64,000 nt of DNA from Solirubrobacteraceae bacterium (GCA_030681525.1 JAUXSD010000084.1:30409-94408), one strand, 5' to 3'. Positions 16,309 through 25,295 are shown, counted from the stretch's first letter. Notes: a model not told the origin generated them from the letters alone. Numbers and translations are program-made.

Positions 16309-17301
16309 CTATGGCGCCAGCGGCGGGCGATTGCGGCGCAGCGCGCCGGGGCCGAGCAGGACCGCGCCGATGAGGAGAAACGGGACGAGGTTGAGCACGT
16401 GCAGGACGAGGGCGTAGGAGAGCGCCTCGGCGTGCGGGACGTCGAACGCGTTCAACGCGATGATCGTCGCCGCCTCGAAGACGCCGAGCGCCGCCGGGCT
16501 CGACGGCAGGACGAGCGAGAGGTTGATCGCGACCGTCACGAGGATCGCGGCGTCGAGCGGCAAGGAGAGGTGGAAGGCCTCCATGAGGATCCAGTAGGAG
16601 AGCGCGAGCACGAACCACGAGGCGAGCGTCAGCACGAAGCCCCGCAGCGCGATGACCGGGTTGCGCAGGGCGACCAGCCCGCGCGTCCCGTTGATCGCCG
16701 CGGCCTCCACGCGCTCGGCGAAGCCGGGCCGGCGGATGCGCCGCAGCGGGCTGAGCAGCCAGTGCACGGCACGGGCGTCGTAGCGCACGATGAGCACGAT
16801 GACCACTGCCAGGGCGGCCGTGACGACCGCGCCGAGGATCGCCGCGTTGCGCAGCCACGAGATGTCGGGCAGCCAGGGGTAGGCGCACAGCAGCAGCAGC
16901 AGCAGCGCGAGCAGGTCGAAGACGCGCTCCACGACGACCGTCCCGACGATCTCCCCGAGCGGGGTCCTCGCGCGGCTGTTCAGCGCGATCACGCGTGCGG
17001 CCTCGCCCGCACGGGCGGGCAGGATGTTGTTGAAGAAGTAGCCGACCAGCAGCCCGTACATCACCGCGCCCAGCGGCGGCCGCATCGTCTGGTCGTACAG
17101 CGCCCACCACCGCACGCCGCGCAGGACGATCGCCGCCGCGAAGACCGGCAGCGCCGGGATCAGCCAGACGAGGTCTGAGTCGCGAAACGCCTGCGCGGCG
17201 TCGTCGAACTCGACGCCGCGCAGGGCCAGGTACATGCAGGCCACGGTGACCGCGAGGCCGATGACCGCCAGCAGCGGCCGCACGCCGCGGCGCGTGGTCA
17301 C
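16309..17301 (-). CDS. lysylphosphatidylglycerol synthase TM-region (UPF0104) family protein
   Basis: 330 residues with about eight transmembrane helices; contains the family signature GYFFNNILPARAGEAARV and VVVERVFDLLALLL. The family covers the flippase half of MprF and related uncharacterised transporters; there is no synthase domain here. I chose the GTG at 17301 because it overlaps the upstream glycosyltransferase stop by 4 nt (GTGA), which implies coupling. The pairing suggests a sugar-lipid made by the glycosyltransferase and moved by this protein. A paralogue is at 54452. Confidence 0.75.
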   Translation of the reverse strand: MTTRRGVRPLLAVIGLAVTVACMYLALRGVEFDDAAQAFRDSDLVWLIPALPVFAAAIVLRGVRWWALYDQTMRPPLGAVMYGLLVGYFFNNILPARAGEAARVIALNSRARTPLGEIVGTVVVERVFDLLALLLLLLCAYPWLPDISWLRNAAILGAVVTAALAVVIVLIVRYDARAVHWLLSPLRRIRRPGFAERVEAAAINGTRGLVALRNPVIALRGFVLTLASWFVLALSYWILMEAFHLSLPLDAAILVTVAINLSLVLPSSPAALGVFEAATIIALNAFDVPHAEALSYALVLHVLNLVPFLLIGAVLLGPGALRRNRPPLAP

Positions 17302-18047
17302 AGGCCGCGGCGCAACCGCACGGCGAACAGCACCCACACGGCGATCAGCCCGTCGCGCCAGGTGATGTTCTTGCCCTCGGCGTACGTGCGCCCGTAGTAG
17401 GCGATCGGCATCTCGTAGATGCGCAGCTTGCGACGGCAGATCTCGCCGGTGATCTCCGGCTCGATGCCGAAGTCGTCGCGCGTCAGGCGCAGCGACGCGA
17501 GCACCTCGGAGCGAAACGCCTTGTAGCCGGTCTCCATGTCGCTCAGCGTGGTGTTGAACAGCACGCCGGCCAGCAGCGACAGGAAGCGGTTGCCGATGAG
17601 ATGCCAGAACATGTACGCGCGCTGCGGCGCGCCGCCGCTCAGGCGCGAGCCGTAGACGACGTCGGCGACGCCCTGCTCGATCGGGGCGATGAGCGCGATC
17701 ACGTCGGTGGGGTCGTACTCCATGTCGGCGTCCTGGATGACCGCGATCTCCTTGCGCACGCGTGTGGCCGCCAGGCGCACCGCCGAGCCCTTGCCCCGGT
17801 TGGGCTGACGCAGCAACTCGACATGCGGATGGCCGGCCGCGTAGGACTCGACGATCGACGCCGTCGCGTCGGTCGAGCCGTCGTCGACGACGACGATCTG
17901 CGCGTCGAGTCCCAGCGCGTCGATGCGCGCCAGGACCTCGCCGATCGTCGCCGCCTCGTTGTACGCCGGGATCAGAAACGAGACGCCGATCCGCTCATTG
18001 AACCTGACCGGACGACGGCGCCACCGCTTGGGTAGATTCGCCGGCAA
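17298..18047 (-). CDS. GT2 glycosyltransferase (dolichyl-phosphate mannosyltransferase-like)
   Basis: GT-A fold: VSFLIPAYNEAATIGEV, IVVVDDGSTDATASIVE, the DXD-like VIQDADMEYDP and SDMETGYKAFRSEVL. It matches polyprenyl-phosphate hexose synthases. No ATG, GTG or TTG falls just before the domain; the nearest in-frame codon is a TTG at 18047, giving 249 residues, while an ATG at 18131 would overlap the divergent gene by 85 bp. The TTG start is a choice, not a certainty. It heads a minus-strand operon with the flippase-like and DUF3159-like genes. Confidence 0.75.
   Translation of the reverse strand: MPANLPKRWRRRPVRFNERIGVSFLIPAYNEAATIGEVLARIDALGLDAQIVVVDDGSTDATASIVESYAAGHPHVELLRQPNRGKGSAVRLAATRVRKEIAVIQDADMEYDPTDVIALIAPIEQGVADVVYGSRLSGGAPQRAYMFWHLIGNRFLSLLAGVLFNTTLSDMETGYKAFRSEVLASLRLTRDDFGIEPEITGEICRRKLRIYEMPIAYYGRTYAEGKNITWRDGLIAVWVLFAVRLRRGL
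18033..18038 (+). promoter_or_regulatory. -10 element (TAGATT), membrane protein gene
   Basis: TAGATT 8 nt before the ATG at 18047; it lies inside the N-terminal codons of the divergent glycosyltransferase. Confidence 0.5.
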
Positions 18048-19465
18048 TGGTTGCGGCGCGCGACAACCGCGGCGTCGCGATCCGGCTGGGCGGCGCGGTG
18101 GCCCTGTTCCTGCTGATCGTCGGGCAGGCACAGGTCACCGTCCTGGACGGCAACTCGATGCTCGCCGTCGCGCAGTCGATCGTCCACGACGGCTCGTTCG
18201 CCGTGCCGCCCGCGCTCGGCGTCCCCGGCCACGACGGCGAGACGTACTACTCCAAGTACGGGCTGCTGCTGCCGCTGCTGTCGGTCCTGCCGGTGCTCCT
18301 CGCCCAGCCGATCGGCGCGCTGACCGGCCGCGTGGATCTCGTCGAGGCCGCCGCCGCGGCGTCGATCATGCCGCTCGTGGCGGGCGCCCTCGCTGCCGCG
18401 CTGTTCGCCCTGGCTCGCCGCCTCGGCGCGCCACGCCCGGCGGCCGCGCTCGTCGCCGCGGGCATCGTGCTGGGGACGTACCTGCTGCCCTACGGACGCG
18501 ACTTCTTCACGGAGCCGCTCGTCGCGCTCGGCCTCGTCGTCATGGTCGAGCGTGCGCTGGCCGGCCGCGAGCGGCAGGCCGCGCTCGCGCTCGCCCTCGC
18601 GGTCCTCGCGCGACCGCAGTCCGCCGCGTTCGTGCCGCTGCTGCTCGGCTTCATGGCGCTGCGCGGCGACGGCGTGCGGGCGATCGCGCGGACGATCCCG
18701 CCGCTGGCCGTCGCGGCGATCGTCACCGTTGCCTACAACCTGCACCGCTTCGCGGACCCCCTCGAGTTCGGCTACCGGCCACCGGTCGACCCGGGCTTCA
18801 CCACCCCGCTGCCCGAGGGCACGAGCGGCCTGCTGTTCGACCTCGAGAAGTCGCTCGTGCTGTTCGCGCCGGCGCTGCTGCTCGCACCCCTGGCCCTCGC
18901 GGCGCTGTGGCGGAGCGCGCGGGCGACGGCGATGCTGCTGCTCGCGCTGTTCGCGGTCACGTTCGTGCTCGCCGCGACGTGGCACTCGTGGCAGGGCGGC
19001 TGGAGCTGGGGCCCGCGGCTGGTCATCCCCGGCGTCGCGCTCGTGCTCGTCGCGCTCGCGCCGTGGATCGGTTCGAGCCGGCGCCGCATGGGGCTCGCCG
19101 GGGCGCTGTTCGGCGTGGGCTTCGTGCTGTCGTTCTCGGCCGTGCTCGCACCGCCCGGGATGCAGCTCGTCGACCGCGCGCCGGGCACCGTGGGACCGCA
19201 GATCGTGCGCCAGTACCGCGAGCTGCCGCGGCTGACGGAGAACTCGATCGACGCGGCGAGCGATCGTCGCGCGCGCGATGGCGACTACCGCCGCTATCTG
19301 TCGTTGTGGCAGGCCAACCTCGTGCGGCAGGTCGGCGGCGGCGCGGCGCTGCCCGCGCTGCTCGTCACGTTGTCGGGGTTCGCGGCGCTGCTGTGGCTGG
19401 CTGTCGGCCTCGTGCGCGACTTGCGCCGGGACTTTGTTACGGAGACCATGTCGACGACCCGTTAG
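18047..19465 (+). CDS. polytopic membrane protein, GT39/ArnT-like
   Basis: 472 residues, about ten to eleven hydrophobic helices. The first extracytoplasmic loop carries DGNSMLAVAQSIVHDGS and ETYYSKYG, and a later loop has WHSWQGGWSWGPRLVIP, features of GT-C type glycosyltransferases that use polyprenyl-phosphate sugars. The divergent GT2 enzyme could supply such a donor, which would explain their pairing. A -10 hexamer 8 nt upstream supports the ATG. Substrate unknown. Confidence 0.6.
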   Translation: MVAARDNRGVAIRLGGAVALFLLIVGQAQVTVLDGNSMLAVAQSIVHDGSFAVPPALGVPGHDGETYYSKYGLLLPLLSVLPVLLAQPIGALTGRVDLVEAAAAASIMPLVAGALAAALFALARRLGAPRPAAALVAAGIVLGTYLLPYGRDFFTEPLVALGLVVMVERALAGRERQAALALALAVLARPQSAAFVPLLLGFMALRGDGVRAIARTIPPLAVAAIVTVAYNLHRFADPLEFGYRPPVDPGFTTPLPEGTSGLLFDLEKSLVLFAPALLLAPLALAALWRSARATAMLLLALFAVTFVLAATWHSWQGGWSWGPRLVIPGVALVLVALAPWIGSSRRRMGLAGALFGVGFVLSFSAVLAPPGMQLVDRAPGTVGPQIVRQYRELPRLTENSIDAASDRRARDGDYRRYLSLWQANLVRQVGGGAALPALLVTLSGFAALLWLAVGLVRDLRRDFVTETMSTTR

Positions 19466-19512
19466 CCGCTAAGGTTCCGCGCTCGACCGGCACGGACAGG
19501 GGAGACAGCAAC

Positions 19513-20463
19513 ATGGCACGCCCGATCATCCTCGGCGTCGTCGGAGATTCAGCGACAGGCAAGACGACCCTCACGAAGGGGCTCGTCGAGATCCTGGGCA
19601 GCGAGAACGTCACCCACATCGGGATGGACGACTACCACTGCTATGACCGCCAGGAGCGCAAGGAGCACGAGATCACTCCGCTGAATCCGGAGTGCAACTA
19701 CATGGACATCATCGGCCAGCACCTCACGCACCTGCGCAACGGTGAGCCGATCCTCAAGCCGGTCTACCAGCACGGTGACGGGACGTTCGGCCGGCCGGAC
19801 TACGTCAAGCCGCAGAGCTTCGTGCTCATCGAGGGGCTGCTCGGCTACCACACGCCGGAGCTGAGCTCGAACTTCGACGTGCGGGTGTACCTCGCGCCGC
19901 CGGAGGAGTTGCGCAGGGAGTGGAAGGTCAAGCGCGACACGTCCAAGCGCGGCTACACCGAGGAGCAGGTGCTCGCCGAGCTCGACATGCGCGAGCCCGA
20001 CTCCGAGTCCTTCATCCGGCCGCAGCGCTCCCGCGCGGACATCGTCGTCGCATTCCAGCCCGGCGTGAAGGACGACCCCGACCATCTCGACGCGGTGCTC
20101 ACCCTGCGCGAAGGTCTGCCGCACCCCGACCTCTCCTCGCTGGAGGGCGGAGCCGACGCGATCGAGGTCGAGCAGCACGCCTCGGAGCGCCGCATCCGGA
20201 TTCCCGGCGAGATCGACAAGGAGCGCGGCGCCGCCATCGAGGAGGCGATCTGGGAGCAGATGCACTTCGCTCGCCACCTGCGCACCGAGCAGCTCGGGCT
20301 GTTCGCGATCGGCACCGACGAGGAGCACCGCTCTGAGTCGCTGGCGATCACCCAGGTCCTCATCCTCTACCACCTGGTGACGGCGAAGGCCACGGCCGCC
20401 ATCGGCGGCGACGACGTCGCCAACGGACGCGACACCGCGTCGGGCGTGCCGTCGCCGGCGTAG
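19513..20463 (+). CDS. prk: phosphoribulokinase-family kinase
   Basis: 316 residues. The P-loop GVVGDSATGKTTLTKG, the substrate region GMDDYHCYDRQERK, VYQHGDGTFG and LIEGLLGYHT match phosphoribulokinase (ribulose 5-phosphate to ribulose 1,5-bisphosphate) rather than uridine kinase. A clear ribosome site (AGGGGAGA) precedes the ATG, and a TAAGGT hexamer lies about 40 nt upstream, so this gene has a normal leader, unlike many neighbours. No RuBisCO or other Calvin-cycle gene is in the window. The kinase may serve carbon fixation encoded elsewhere or another phosphopentose step. Confidence 0.8.
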   Translation: MARPIILGVVGDSATGKTTLTKGLVEILGSENVTHIGMDDYHCYDRQERKEHEITPLNPECNYMDIIGQHLTHLRNGEPILKPVYQHGDGTFGRPDYVKPQSFVLIEGLLGYHTPELSSNFDVRVYLAPPEELRREWKVKRDTSKRGYTEEQVLAELDMREPDSESFIRPQRSRADIVVAFQPGVKDDPDHLDAVLTLREGLPHPDLSSLEGGADAIEVEQHASERRIRIPGEIDKERGAAIEEAIWEQMHFARHLRTEQLGLFAIGTDEEHRSESLAITQVLILYHLVTAKATAAIGGDDVANGRDTASGVPSPA

Positions 20464-20481
20464 CGGCACCGCGCCGTAAAC

Positions 20482-20494
20482 GAGAATGATTCTC
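20482..20494 (+). promoter_or_regulatory. Zur/Fur-type operator
   Basis: GAGAATGATTCTC, a palindrome perfect except for its centre, resembling the Zur/Fur core AATGATT. It lies 4 bp before the -10 hexamer of the metal-binding lipoprotein gene, a position fit for repression. Confidence 0.65.
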
Positions 20495-20497
20495 TGC

Positions 20498-20503
20498 TAG
20501 CGT
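20498..20503 (+). promoter_or_regulatory. -10 element (TAGCGT), metal-binding lipoprotein
   Basis: TAGCGT 7 nt before the GTG at 20511, just after the Zur/Fur-type box. Confidence 0.5.
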
Positions 20504-20510
20504 CGGGCGG

Positions 20511-21440
20511 GTGCTCTCCCGCCGGACGCTCGCCCTCGCTGCCGCCGGCCTGACCGCGGGGCTGCTCGGCGCCTGCGGGTCGGAGGCCGGCCCGGGCGAC
20601 GCCCGCACCGCGGTGGCGACGACGACGCAGGTCGCCGACCTCGCGCGCGCCGTCGCCGGCGACCGCGCCGAGGTGCGCCAGATCCTGCGCCCGAACTCCG
20701 ATCCGCACGACTACGAGCCGCGGCCGAGCGACGTCAAGGCGGTCGCCGGCGCCGCCGTCGTGCTGCGCTCGGGGGGCGGGCTGGACGACTGGCTCGGCGA
20801 GGTCCTCGACAACGCCGGCTCGGACGCGGAGGCGACGACGCTGATCGACGCCGTGCGCACGCGCGGCCGCGACCGCGGGGTCGACCCGCACTGGTGGCAG
20901 GATCCGCGCAACGCGATCGCCGTCGTGCAGCGCATCCGCGACGTGCTGGTCGCGGCCGATCCGGGCGGGCGCGGCGAGTACACGGCCAACGCGGCGAGCT
21001 ACCTCGCCCGGCTGCGGGCGCTCGACGCGGCCATCGCCCGGTGCATGAGCTCGATCCCGGCCGACCGGCGCCGGCTCGTCACCGACCACGACGCGCTCGG
21101 CCCCTATGCCGAGCGCTACGACATCGACGTCATCGGCACGGTGATCCCGGGGCGCACCACGCAGGCGCAGGCCTCCGCGGGCGAGGTCGTGCGCCTCGCG
21201 CGCACGATCCGGTCGACCGGCGTGCGGACGATCTTCCCCCAGGGGTCGGGCAGCGCGAAGCTCGTCCGGGCGGTCGCGCGCGAGGCCGGGGCGTCGGTCG
21301 GGCCGGCGCTGTACGCCGACACGCTCGGGCCGGCCGGCAGCCCGGGCGCGACGTACACCGGCTCGCTGCGCTTCAACACGCGCGCCCTCGCCGTGGGCTT
21401 CGGCGCGCGCACCGGCGCGAGCTCGGCCTGTCAGCTGTAG
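20511..21440 (+). CDS. zinc/manganese-type ABC transporter substrate-binding lipoprotein
   Basis: 309 residues. Signal peptide MLSRRTLALAAAGL with lipobox LLGAC (Cys20). Cluster A-I metal-binding fold: NSDPHDYEPRPSD, DPHWWQDPRNA and TDHDALGPYAERYDI supply the candidate metal-binding histidines. It lacks the long His-rich loop of typical ZnuA. The gene sits behind a Zur/Fur-type palindrome, so zinc control is likely. No permease or ATPase gene follows; the next gene is convergent, its stop overlapping by 10 bp. The transporter partners must be elsewhere. Confidence 0.8.
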   Translation: MLSRRTLALAAAGLTAGLLGACGSEAGPGDARTAVATTTQVADLARAVAGDRAEVRQILRPNSDPHDYEPRPSDVKAVAGAAVVLRSGGGLDDWLGEVLDNAGSDAEATTLIDAVRTRGRDRGVDPHWWQDPRNAIAVVQRIRDVLVAADPGGRGEYTANAASYLARLRALDAAIARCMSSIPADRRRLVTDHDALGPYAERYDIDVIGTVIPGRTTQAQASAGEVVRLARTIRSTGVRTIFPQGSGSAKLVRAVAREAGASVGPALYADTLGPAGSPGATYTGSLRFNTRALAVGFGARTGASSACQL

Positions 21441-22552
21441 GAGTCCCAGAGCTTGAGGAACACCAGCGGGTCGATCGGCGCGCCGCCGGTGTACCAGCCC
21501 GGCGCATCCCACAGCTCGAAGTGCAGATGGCAGCCGCGCGCGTCGCCGGTGTCGCCGACGTTGCCGATCCGCTGACCGGTCAGCACGCGAGCGCCCTGGG
21601 CCAGCGGCGAGCGCTCCTGCAGGTGCATGTAGACGTAGTCGACGTCGGTGCCCTCGCCGTCGATGACGACGTAGTTGCCGGCCGAGCGCTCGAACTTGTT
21701 GAGCTTCACGACGCCGCCGCGCGCCGCCACCAGCGGCGTGCCGCAGCGGGCGAACACGTCATGGCCCTGGTGCGTGTGGCCGCTGCGCTGCGCGCCGAAG
21801 GCCGCCTGGCCCGACCCGTAGCTGTGGCGCCCGCGCACGGGAAAGATGTGGTCGACGAGGTCGAAGCCGCCGGTCGCCAGCGCGGCGGGCGCGGATGCGG
21901 CGACGGCTCCGGGGGCGGGCCCTCCGGCGAAGACCCGGAACTCGTAGCGGCCGACGGGCTGCGCGACGCCCTCGATCCGGCCGTCCCAGGTGATCGAACT
22001 GACCGCCTCGGGCGCCAGCGCGACCGGCCACGTCGTGACGACGGCGCCGTCGATCACGCGCACGAGGGCGACCGTCACGAGCATCGCTCGCCGGGCCAGC
22101 AGGTCGACCCGGGCCGGTCGGGCCGCGTCGTAGTACACGCGCCGGCCGACGACGCGGACGTCGAGCGCGGCAGAGCTCCCGGCGCCGCGCTGGATCGAGA
22201 CGACGGCACGGCTTGCCACCGAGCGCGCCCCGTCGCCGTTGACCGCGCGCAGCCGGCCGCTCGTCGCCTTGTCGGGGACCGTGACGTCGACGCTGTTGCG
22301 GCGCGCCTTGCTCACGCGCACGGTCGCGTTGTCGGCGTGGCCGCCGCCGCCGAGGAAGACGATCTTGGCGACCTCGCGCATGCCGCTGCCGCGGACGCGC
22401 AGCAGGCTGCCGGGCTTCGCCGCGTCAGCGGTCGCGCAGCGCGCGACACACGACACCGACTTGATCTTCGCGGGCGCGGACGCGAAGGCGCCACCGGAGC
22501 CCGCGGACGCCGTCGCGGGCGCGATCAGCCCTGCTCCGCATGCCATCAGCAC
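21431..22552 (-). CDS. secreted M23-family peptidase with N-terminal IPT-like region
   Basis: 373 residues as drawn. An N-terminal hydrophobic segment (residues 1-17) is a truncated-looking signal peptide; an upstream in-frame CTG after GGGGGA would add LKRSVV and complete it. Then an Ig/IPT-like region (SLLRVRGSGMREVAKIVFLG), a linker, and a C-terminal LytM domain with HTHQGHDVFA, YVYMHLQ and CHLHFELW, which hold the zinc ligands. It would cut peptidoglycan cross-links outside the cell. The start codon is uncertain. Confidence 0.75.
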   Translation of the reverse strand: MLMACGAGLIAPATASAGSGGAFASAPAKIKSVSCVARCATADAAKPGSLLRVRGSGMREVAKIVFLGGGGHADNATVRVSKARRNSVDVTVPDKATSGRLRAVNGDGARSVASRAVVSIQRGAGSSAALDVRVVGRRVYYDAARPARVDLLARRAMLVTVALVRVIDGAVVTTWPVALAPEAVSSITWDGRIEGVAQPVGRYEFRVFAGGPAPGAVAASAPAALATGGFDLVDHIFPVRGRHSYGSGQAAFGAQRSGHTHQGHDVFARCGTPLVAARGGVVKLNKFERSAGNYVVIDGEGTDVDYVYMHLQERSPLAQGARVLTGQRIGNVGDTGDARGCHLHFELWDAPGWYTGGAPIDPLVFLKLWDSYS

Positions 22553-22715
22553 GACGCTGCGCTTCAGCTCGACCAGTCCCCCGCGTTATTGATCGTCCCC
22601 CCGAGATCGCCCGCAGCACGGGGATCCGGCGATCTGCTGCGCGGGACCGTAGCGGATCGCGACGACGCCACGTCGGCCGATTGCCCCGGCAAACTCGATG
22701 TCGATTTGGTTTGTC

Positions 22716-22721
22716 TACACT
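22716..22721 (+). promoter_or_regulatory. -10 element (TACACT), rplM-rpsI
   Basis: TACACT about 42 nt before the rplM ATG. Transcription would start just before the terminator-like hairpin at 22730. Confidence 0.4.
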
Positions 22722-22729
22722 GCTGACTC

Positions 22730-22758
22730 GCCGCGCGGAAGTTCGCGTGGCCTTTTTT
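22730..22758 (+). terminator. terminator-like hairpin in the rplM leader
   Basis: Stem GCCGCGCG/CGCGTGGC (one G-T wobble) with loop GAAGTT, followed at once by CTTTTTT. It ends 5 nt before the rplM ATG and leaves no room for a ribosome site. Likely an attenuator controlling rplM-rpsI. Confidence 0.6.
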
Positions 22759-22763
22759 CCGTC

Positions 22764-23198
22764 ATGAAGACCTACGTCGCCAACGCCAACGATCGCGAGC
22801 GCAACTGGCTCGTCGTCGACGCCACCGGGCAAACGCTCGGGCGTCTGGCGACGCAGATCGCCGACACGCTGCGCGGCAAGCGCAAGCCGACCTACACCCC
22901 GCACGTCGACACCGGCGACTTCGTCGTCGTCATCAACGCCGAGAAGATCGCCGTCACCGGCAACAAGCGCGCGGACAAGCTGTACTACCGCCACTCGGGC
23001 TACCCCGGCGGGCTGAAGACGCGCACGCTCAACGACATGCTCGAGCGGCGTCCCGAAGAGGTCCTGCGCCTCGCGGTCAAGGGCATGCTGCCCCGCAACC
23101 GCCTGGCCCGCAAGCAGCTCACCAAGCTCAAGATCTACGCCGGGCCCGAGCATCCGCACCAGGCCCAGAAGCCGCAACCGATGGAGCTGAAGTCGTGA
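22764..23198 (+). CDS. rplM: 50S ribosomal protein L13
   Basis: 144 residues, full length. Family landmarks [38 protein letters not shown] and [19 protein letters not shown] are present. The ATG at 22764 matches the usual MKTY start. An intrinsic terminator-like hairpin ends 5 nt upstream. rpsI follows with a 4-nt overlap, the standard L13-S9 operon. Confidence 0.97.
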   Translation: MKTYVANANDRERNWLVVDATGQTLGRLATQIADTLRGKRKPTYTPHVDTGDFVVVINAEKIAVTGNKRADKLYYRHSGYPGGLKTRTLNDMLERRPEEVLRLAVKGMLPRNRLARKQLTKLKIYAGPEHPHQAQKPQPMELKS

Positions 23199-23920
23199 TC
23201 GACGAGAGCGCCGAGCCGCCCGAGTCCGAAGAGACCGCGGCGCCCACGCCGGAGGCCGAGGCCTCCGCTCCCGTCCCCGCCGACGAGCCCGCCGCCGACC
23301 CGGCCGTGCCCGCGCCGCCGGCCGCGCTCGAAGAGGACATCGACGACGACGCGCCCGCCGCTCCGCGCGTCAAGCCCGCGATCCCCGGTGCCGACCTCGA
23401 GGTCGACATCGTGCTCGAGGGCGCCGACCCGCTGGCGCGCGAGGAGCAGGAGGAGCTCGACGCCGCCGCGGCCGCCGCCGAGGAGGACCGCGCCGACGAG
23501 CAGCCCGTCGCGGCCGCCATCGACCTCGCCGCCGGCGCGCGCTACCGCGCGACGGGCAAGCGCAAGACCGCGGTCGCCCGCGTGATCCTGCGCCCCGGCT
23601 CCGGCGCGTACACCGTCAACGGCAAGACGCTCGACGACTACTTCCCGCGTCCCGCCCTGGGGCGCAACATCCGCCAGCCGCTGGAGACCGTCGGCTACGA
23701 GGACCGCATGGACGTCGTGGTCCGCGTGCACGGCGGCGGCGTCAGCGCCCAGGCCGGCGCGCTGCGCCATGGCATCTCGCGCGCGCTGCTCGAGGCCGAC
23801 CCGAACCTGCGCGGCGAGCTCAAGCGCCGCGGCTTCCTCACGCGCGATCCGCGCGTGAAGGAGCGCAAGAAGGCCGGGCTGAAGAAGGCCCGCAAGCGGC
23901 CGCAGTTCAGCAAGCGCTAG
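23195..23920 (+). CDS. rpsI: 30S ribosomal protein S9 with long acidic N-terminal extension
   Basis: 241 residues. The S9 core starts near residue 115 ([16 protein letters not shown]) and ends with the tRNA-contacting tail RPQFSKR, as required at the P site. Before it lies a 114-residue low-complexity segment of Glu, Asp, Ala and Pro (for example [11 protein letters not shown] and [13 protein letters not shown]). The GTG start overlaps the rplM stop by 4 nt and the frame is open throughout, so the extension is probably translated. Shorter acidic extensions occur in other actinobacteria; its role is unknown. Confidence 0.93.
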   Translation: MIDESAEPPESEETAAPTPEAEASAPVPADEPAADPAVPAPPAALEEDIDDDAPAAPRVKPAIPGADLEVDIVLEGADPLAREEQEELDAAAAAAEEDRADEQPVAAAIDLAAGARYRATGKRKTAVARVILRPGSGAYTVNGKTLDDYFPRPALGRNIRQPLETVGYEDRMDVVVRVHGGGVSAQAGALRHGISRALLEADPNLRGELKRRGFLTRDPRVKERKKAGLKKARKRPQFSKR

Positions 23921-23954
23921 AGCGCTTCGCGGCGCTGCGCGCGTACACGTCCAC

Positions 23955-25271
23955 ATGCGCAAGCTCTTCGGCACCGACGGTGTCCGAGGTGTCGCCGGTG
24001 AGCTGCTCACGGCTGAGCTGGCCCTCGCGCTGGGCAGCGCCGCGACCCGCGAGATCGGCGGCGAGCGCCCGCGCGTGCTCGTCATCCGCGACCCGCGCGA
24101 GTCCGGCGCGATGCTCGAGTCCGCGCTCGCCGCGGGCATCGCCGCGGCCGGCGGCGACGTGCTGCTCGGCGGCGTGCTGCCGACGCCCGCCGCGCCTCTG
24201 CTGATCGGGCGCTACGGCTTCGATCTCGCCGCGGTCATCTCCGCGTCGCACAACCCGTTCGGCGACAACGGGATCAAGTTCTTCGGCGCCGATCGCTTTA
24301 AGCTCTCCGATGCCACCGAGCTGGCGATCGAGCAGCGCCTCGACGACCCGCCGGGCGGCGGCGTCGCGTCGCGGATCGGCTCCGTCAGCCATCTGCGCGG
24401 GACCGACGAGGACTACCTGCGCGCCCTGCAGGAGCGCTTCGCCGGCCTGTCGCTGACGGGGCTCGACGTCGCGCTGGACTGCGCGAACGGGGCGACCCAT
24501 CGCTGTGCGCCCGAGATCTTCCGCCGGCTGGGCGCGACGGTGACGGTGCTCGCGGCCTCGCCCGACGGGCGCAACATCAACGACGGCTGCGGCTCGACGC
24601 ACCCCGCAGCCCTCGTCGAGCAGGTGCGCGCGGGCGGCCACGACGTCGGCTTCGCGTTCGACGGTGACGGCGACCGTGTGCTGGCGGTCGACCGCACCGG
24701 GACGCTCGTCGACGGCGACGAGCTCATCGCGCTCGCGACGCTGCACCTGCGCCGGCACGACCGCCTGCCCGGCGGGGGCGTCGTCGTGACCGTGATGACG
24801 AACTTCGGCTTTCACACCGCGATGCGCGAGGCCGGGGTGCAGGTCGCCACGACGGCGGTCGGCGACCGCTACGTGCTCGAGGAGCTGCGGGCGCGCGACT
24901 GGGGGCTGGGCGGCGAGCAGTCCGGCCACATCATCGACATGGGCTTCGTGCCGTCGGGCGACGGCATCGCCTCCGCGCTGCTGACGCTCGAGGCGCTGGC
25001 CGGCCGCGACCTCGCGGAGCGCAGCGCGATGGACAAGCTGCCCCAGCAGCTCGTCAACGTGCGCGTGGCCGACCGCGACGCGGCGATGCGGAGCGCGGCG
25101 CTGCGCGAGGCGATGGACCGCGAGGCGGCGGCGCTGGAGGGGCGCGGCCGCGTGCTCGTGCGCCCGTCGGGCACCGAGCAGCTCGTGCGCGTCATGGTCG
25201 AGGCACCGAGCGAGGAGGAGACGGCGGCGGTGTGCGCCCGGCTCGTGGCGATCGTGGAATCCGCGGGCTGA
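23955..25271 (+). CDS. glmM: phosphoglucosamine mutase
   Basis: 438 residues. Interconverts glucosamine 6- and 1-phosphate for peptidoglycan precursors. Motifs: LFGTDGVRGVAG, the phosphoserine loop VISASHNPFGDNGIKFF, the metal loop FAFDGDGDRVLAVD, the substrate loop GGEQSGHII and the C-terminal VRPSGTEQLVRVM. Length is normal. It lies 34 nt after rpsI, as in many actinobacteria, and functionally precedes glmS and alr found at 33-38 kb. Confidence 0.95.
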   Translation: MRKLFGTDGVRGVAGELLTAELALALGSAATREIGGERPRVLVIRDPRESGAMLESALAAGIAAAGGDVLLGGVLPTPAAPLLIGRYGFDLAAVISASHNPFGDNGIKFFGADRFKLSDATELAIEQRLDDPPGGGVASRIGSVSHLRGTDEDYLRALQERFAGLSLTGLDVALDCANGATHRCAPEIFRRLGATVTVLAASPDGRNINDGCGSTHPAALVEQVRAGGHDVGFAFDGDGDRVLAVDRTGTLVDGDELIALATLHLRRHDRLPGGGVVVTVMTNFGFHTAMREAGVQVATTAVGDRYVLEELRARDWGLGGEQSGHIIDMGFVPSGDGIASALLTLEALAGRDLAERSAMDKLPQQLVNVRVADRDAAMRSAALREAMDREAAALEGRGRVLVRPSGTEQLVRVMVEAPSEEETAAVCARLVAIVESAG

Positions 25272-25295
25272 CCCGCCAGCGCCGACCGCCGGCTC

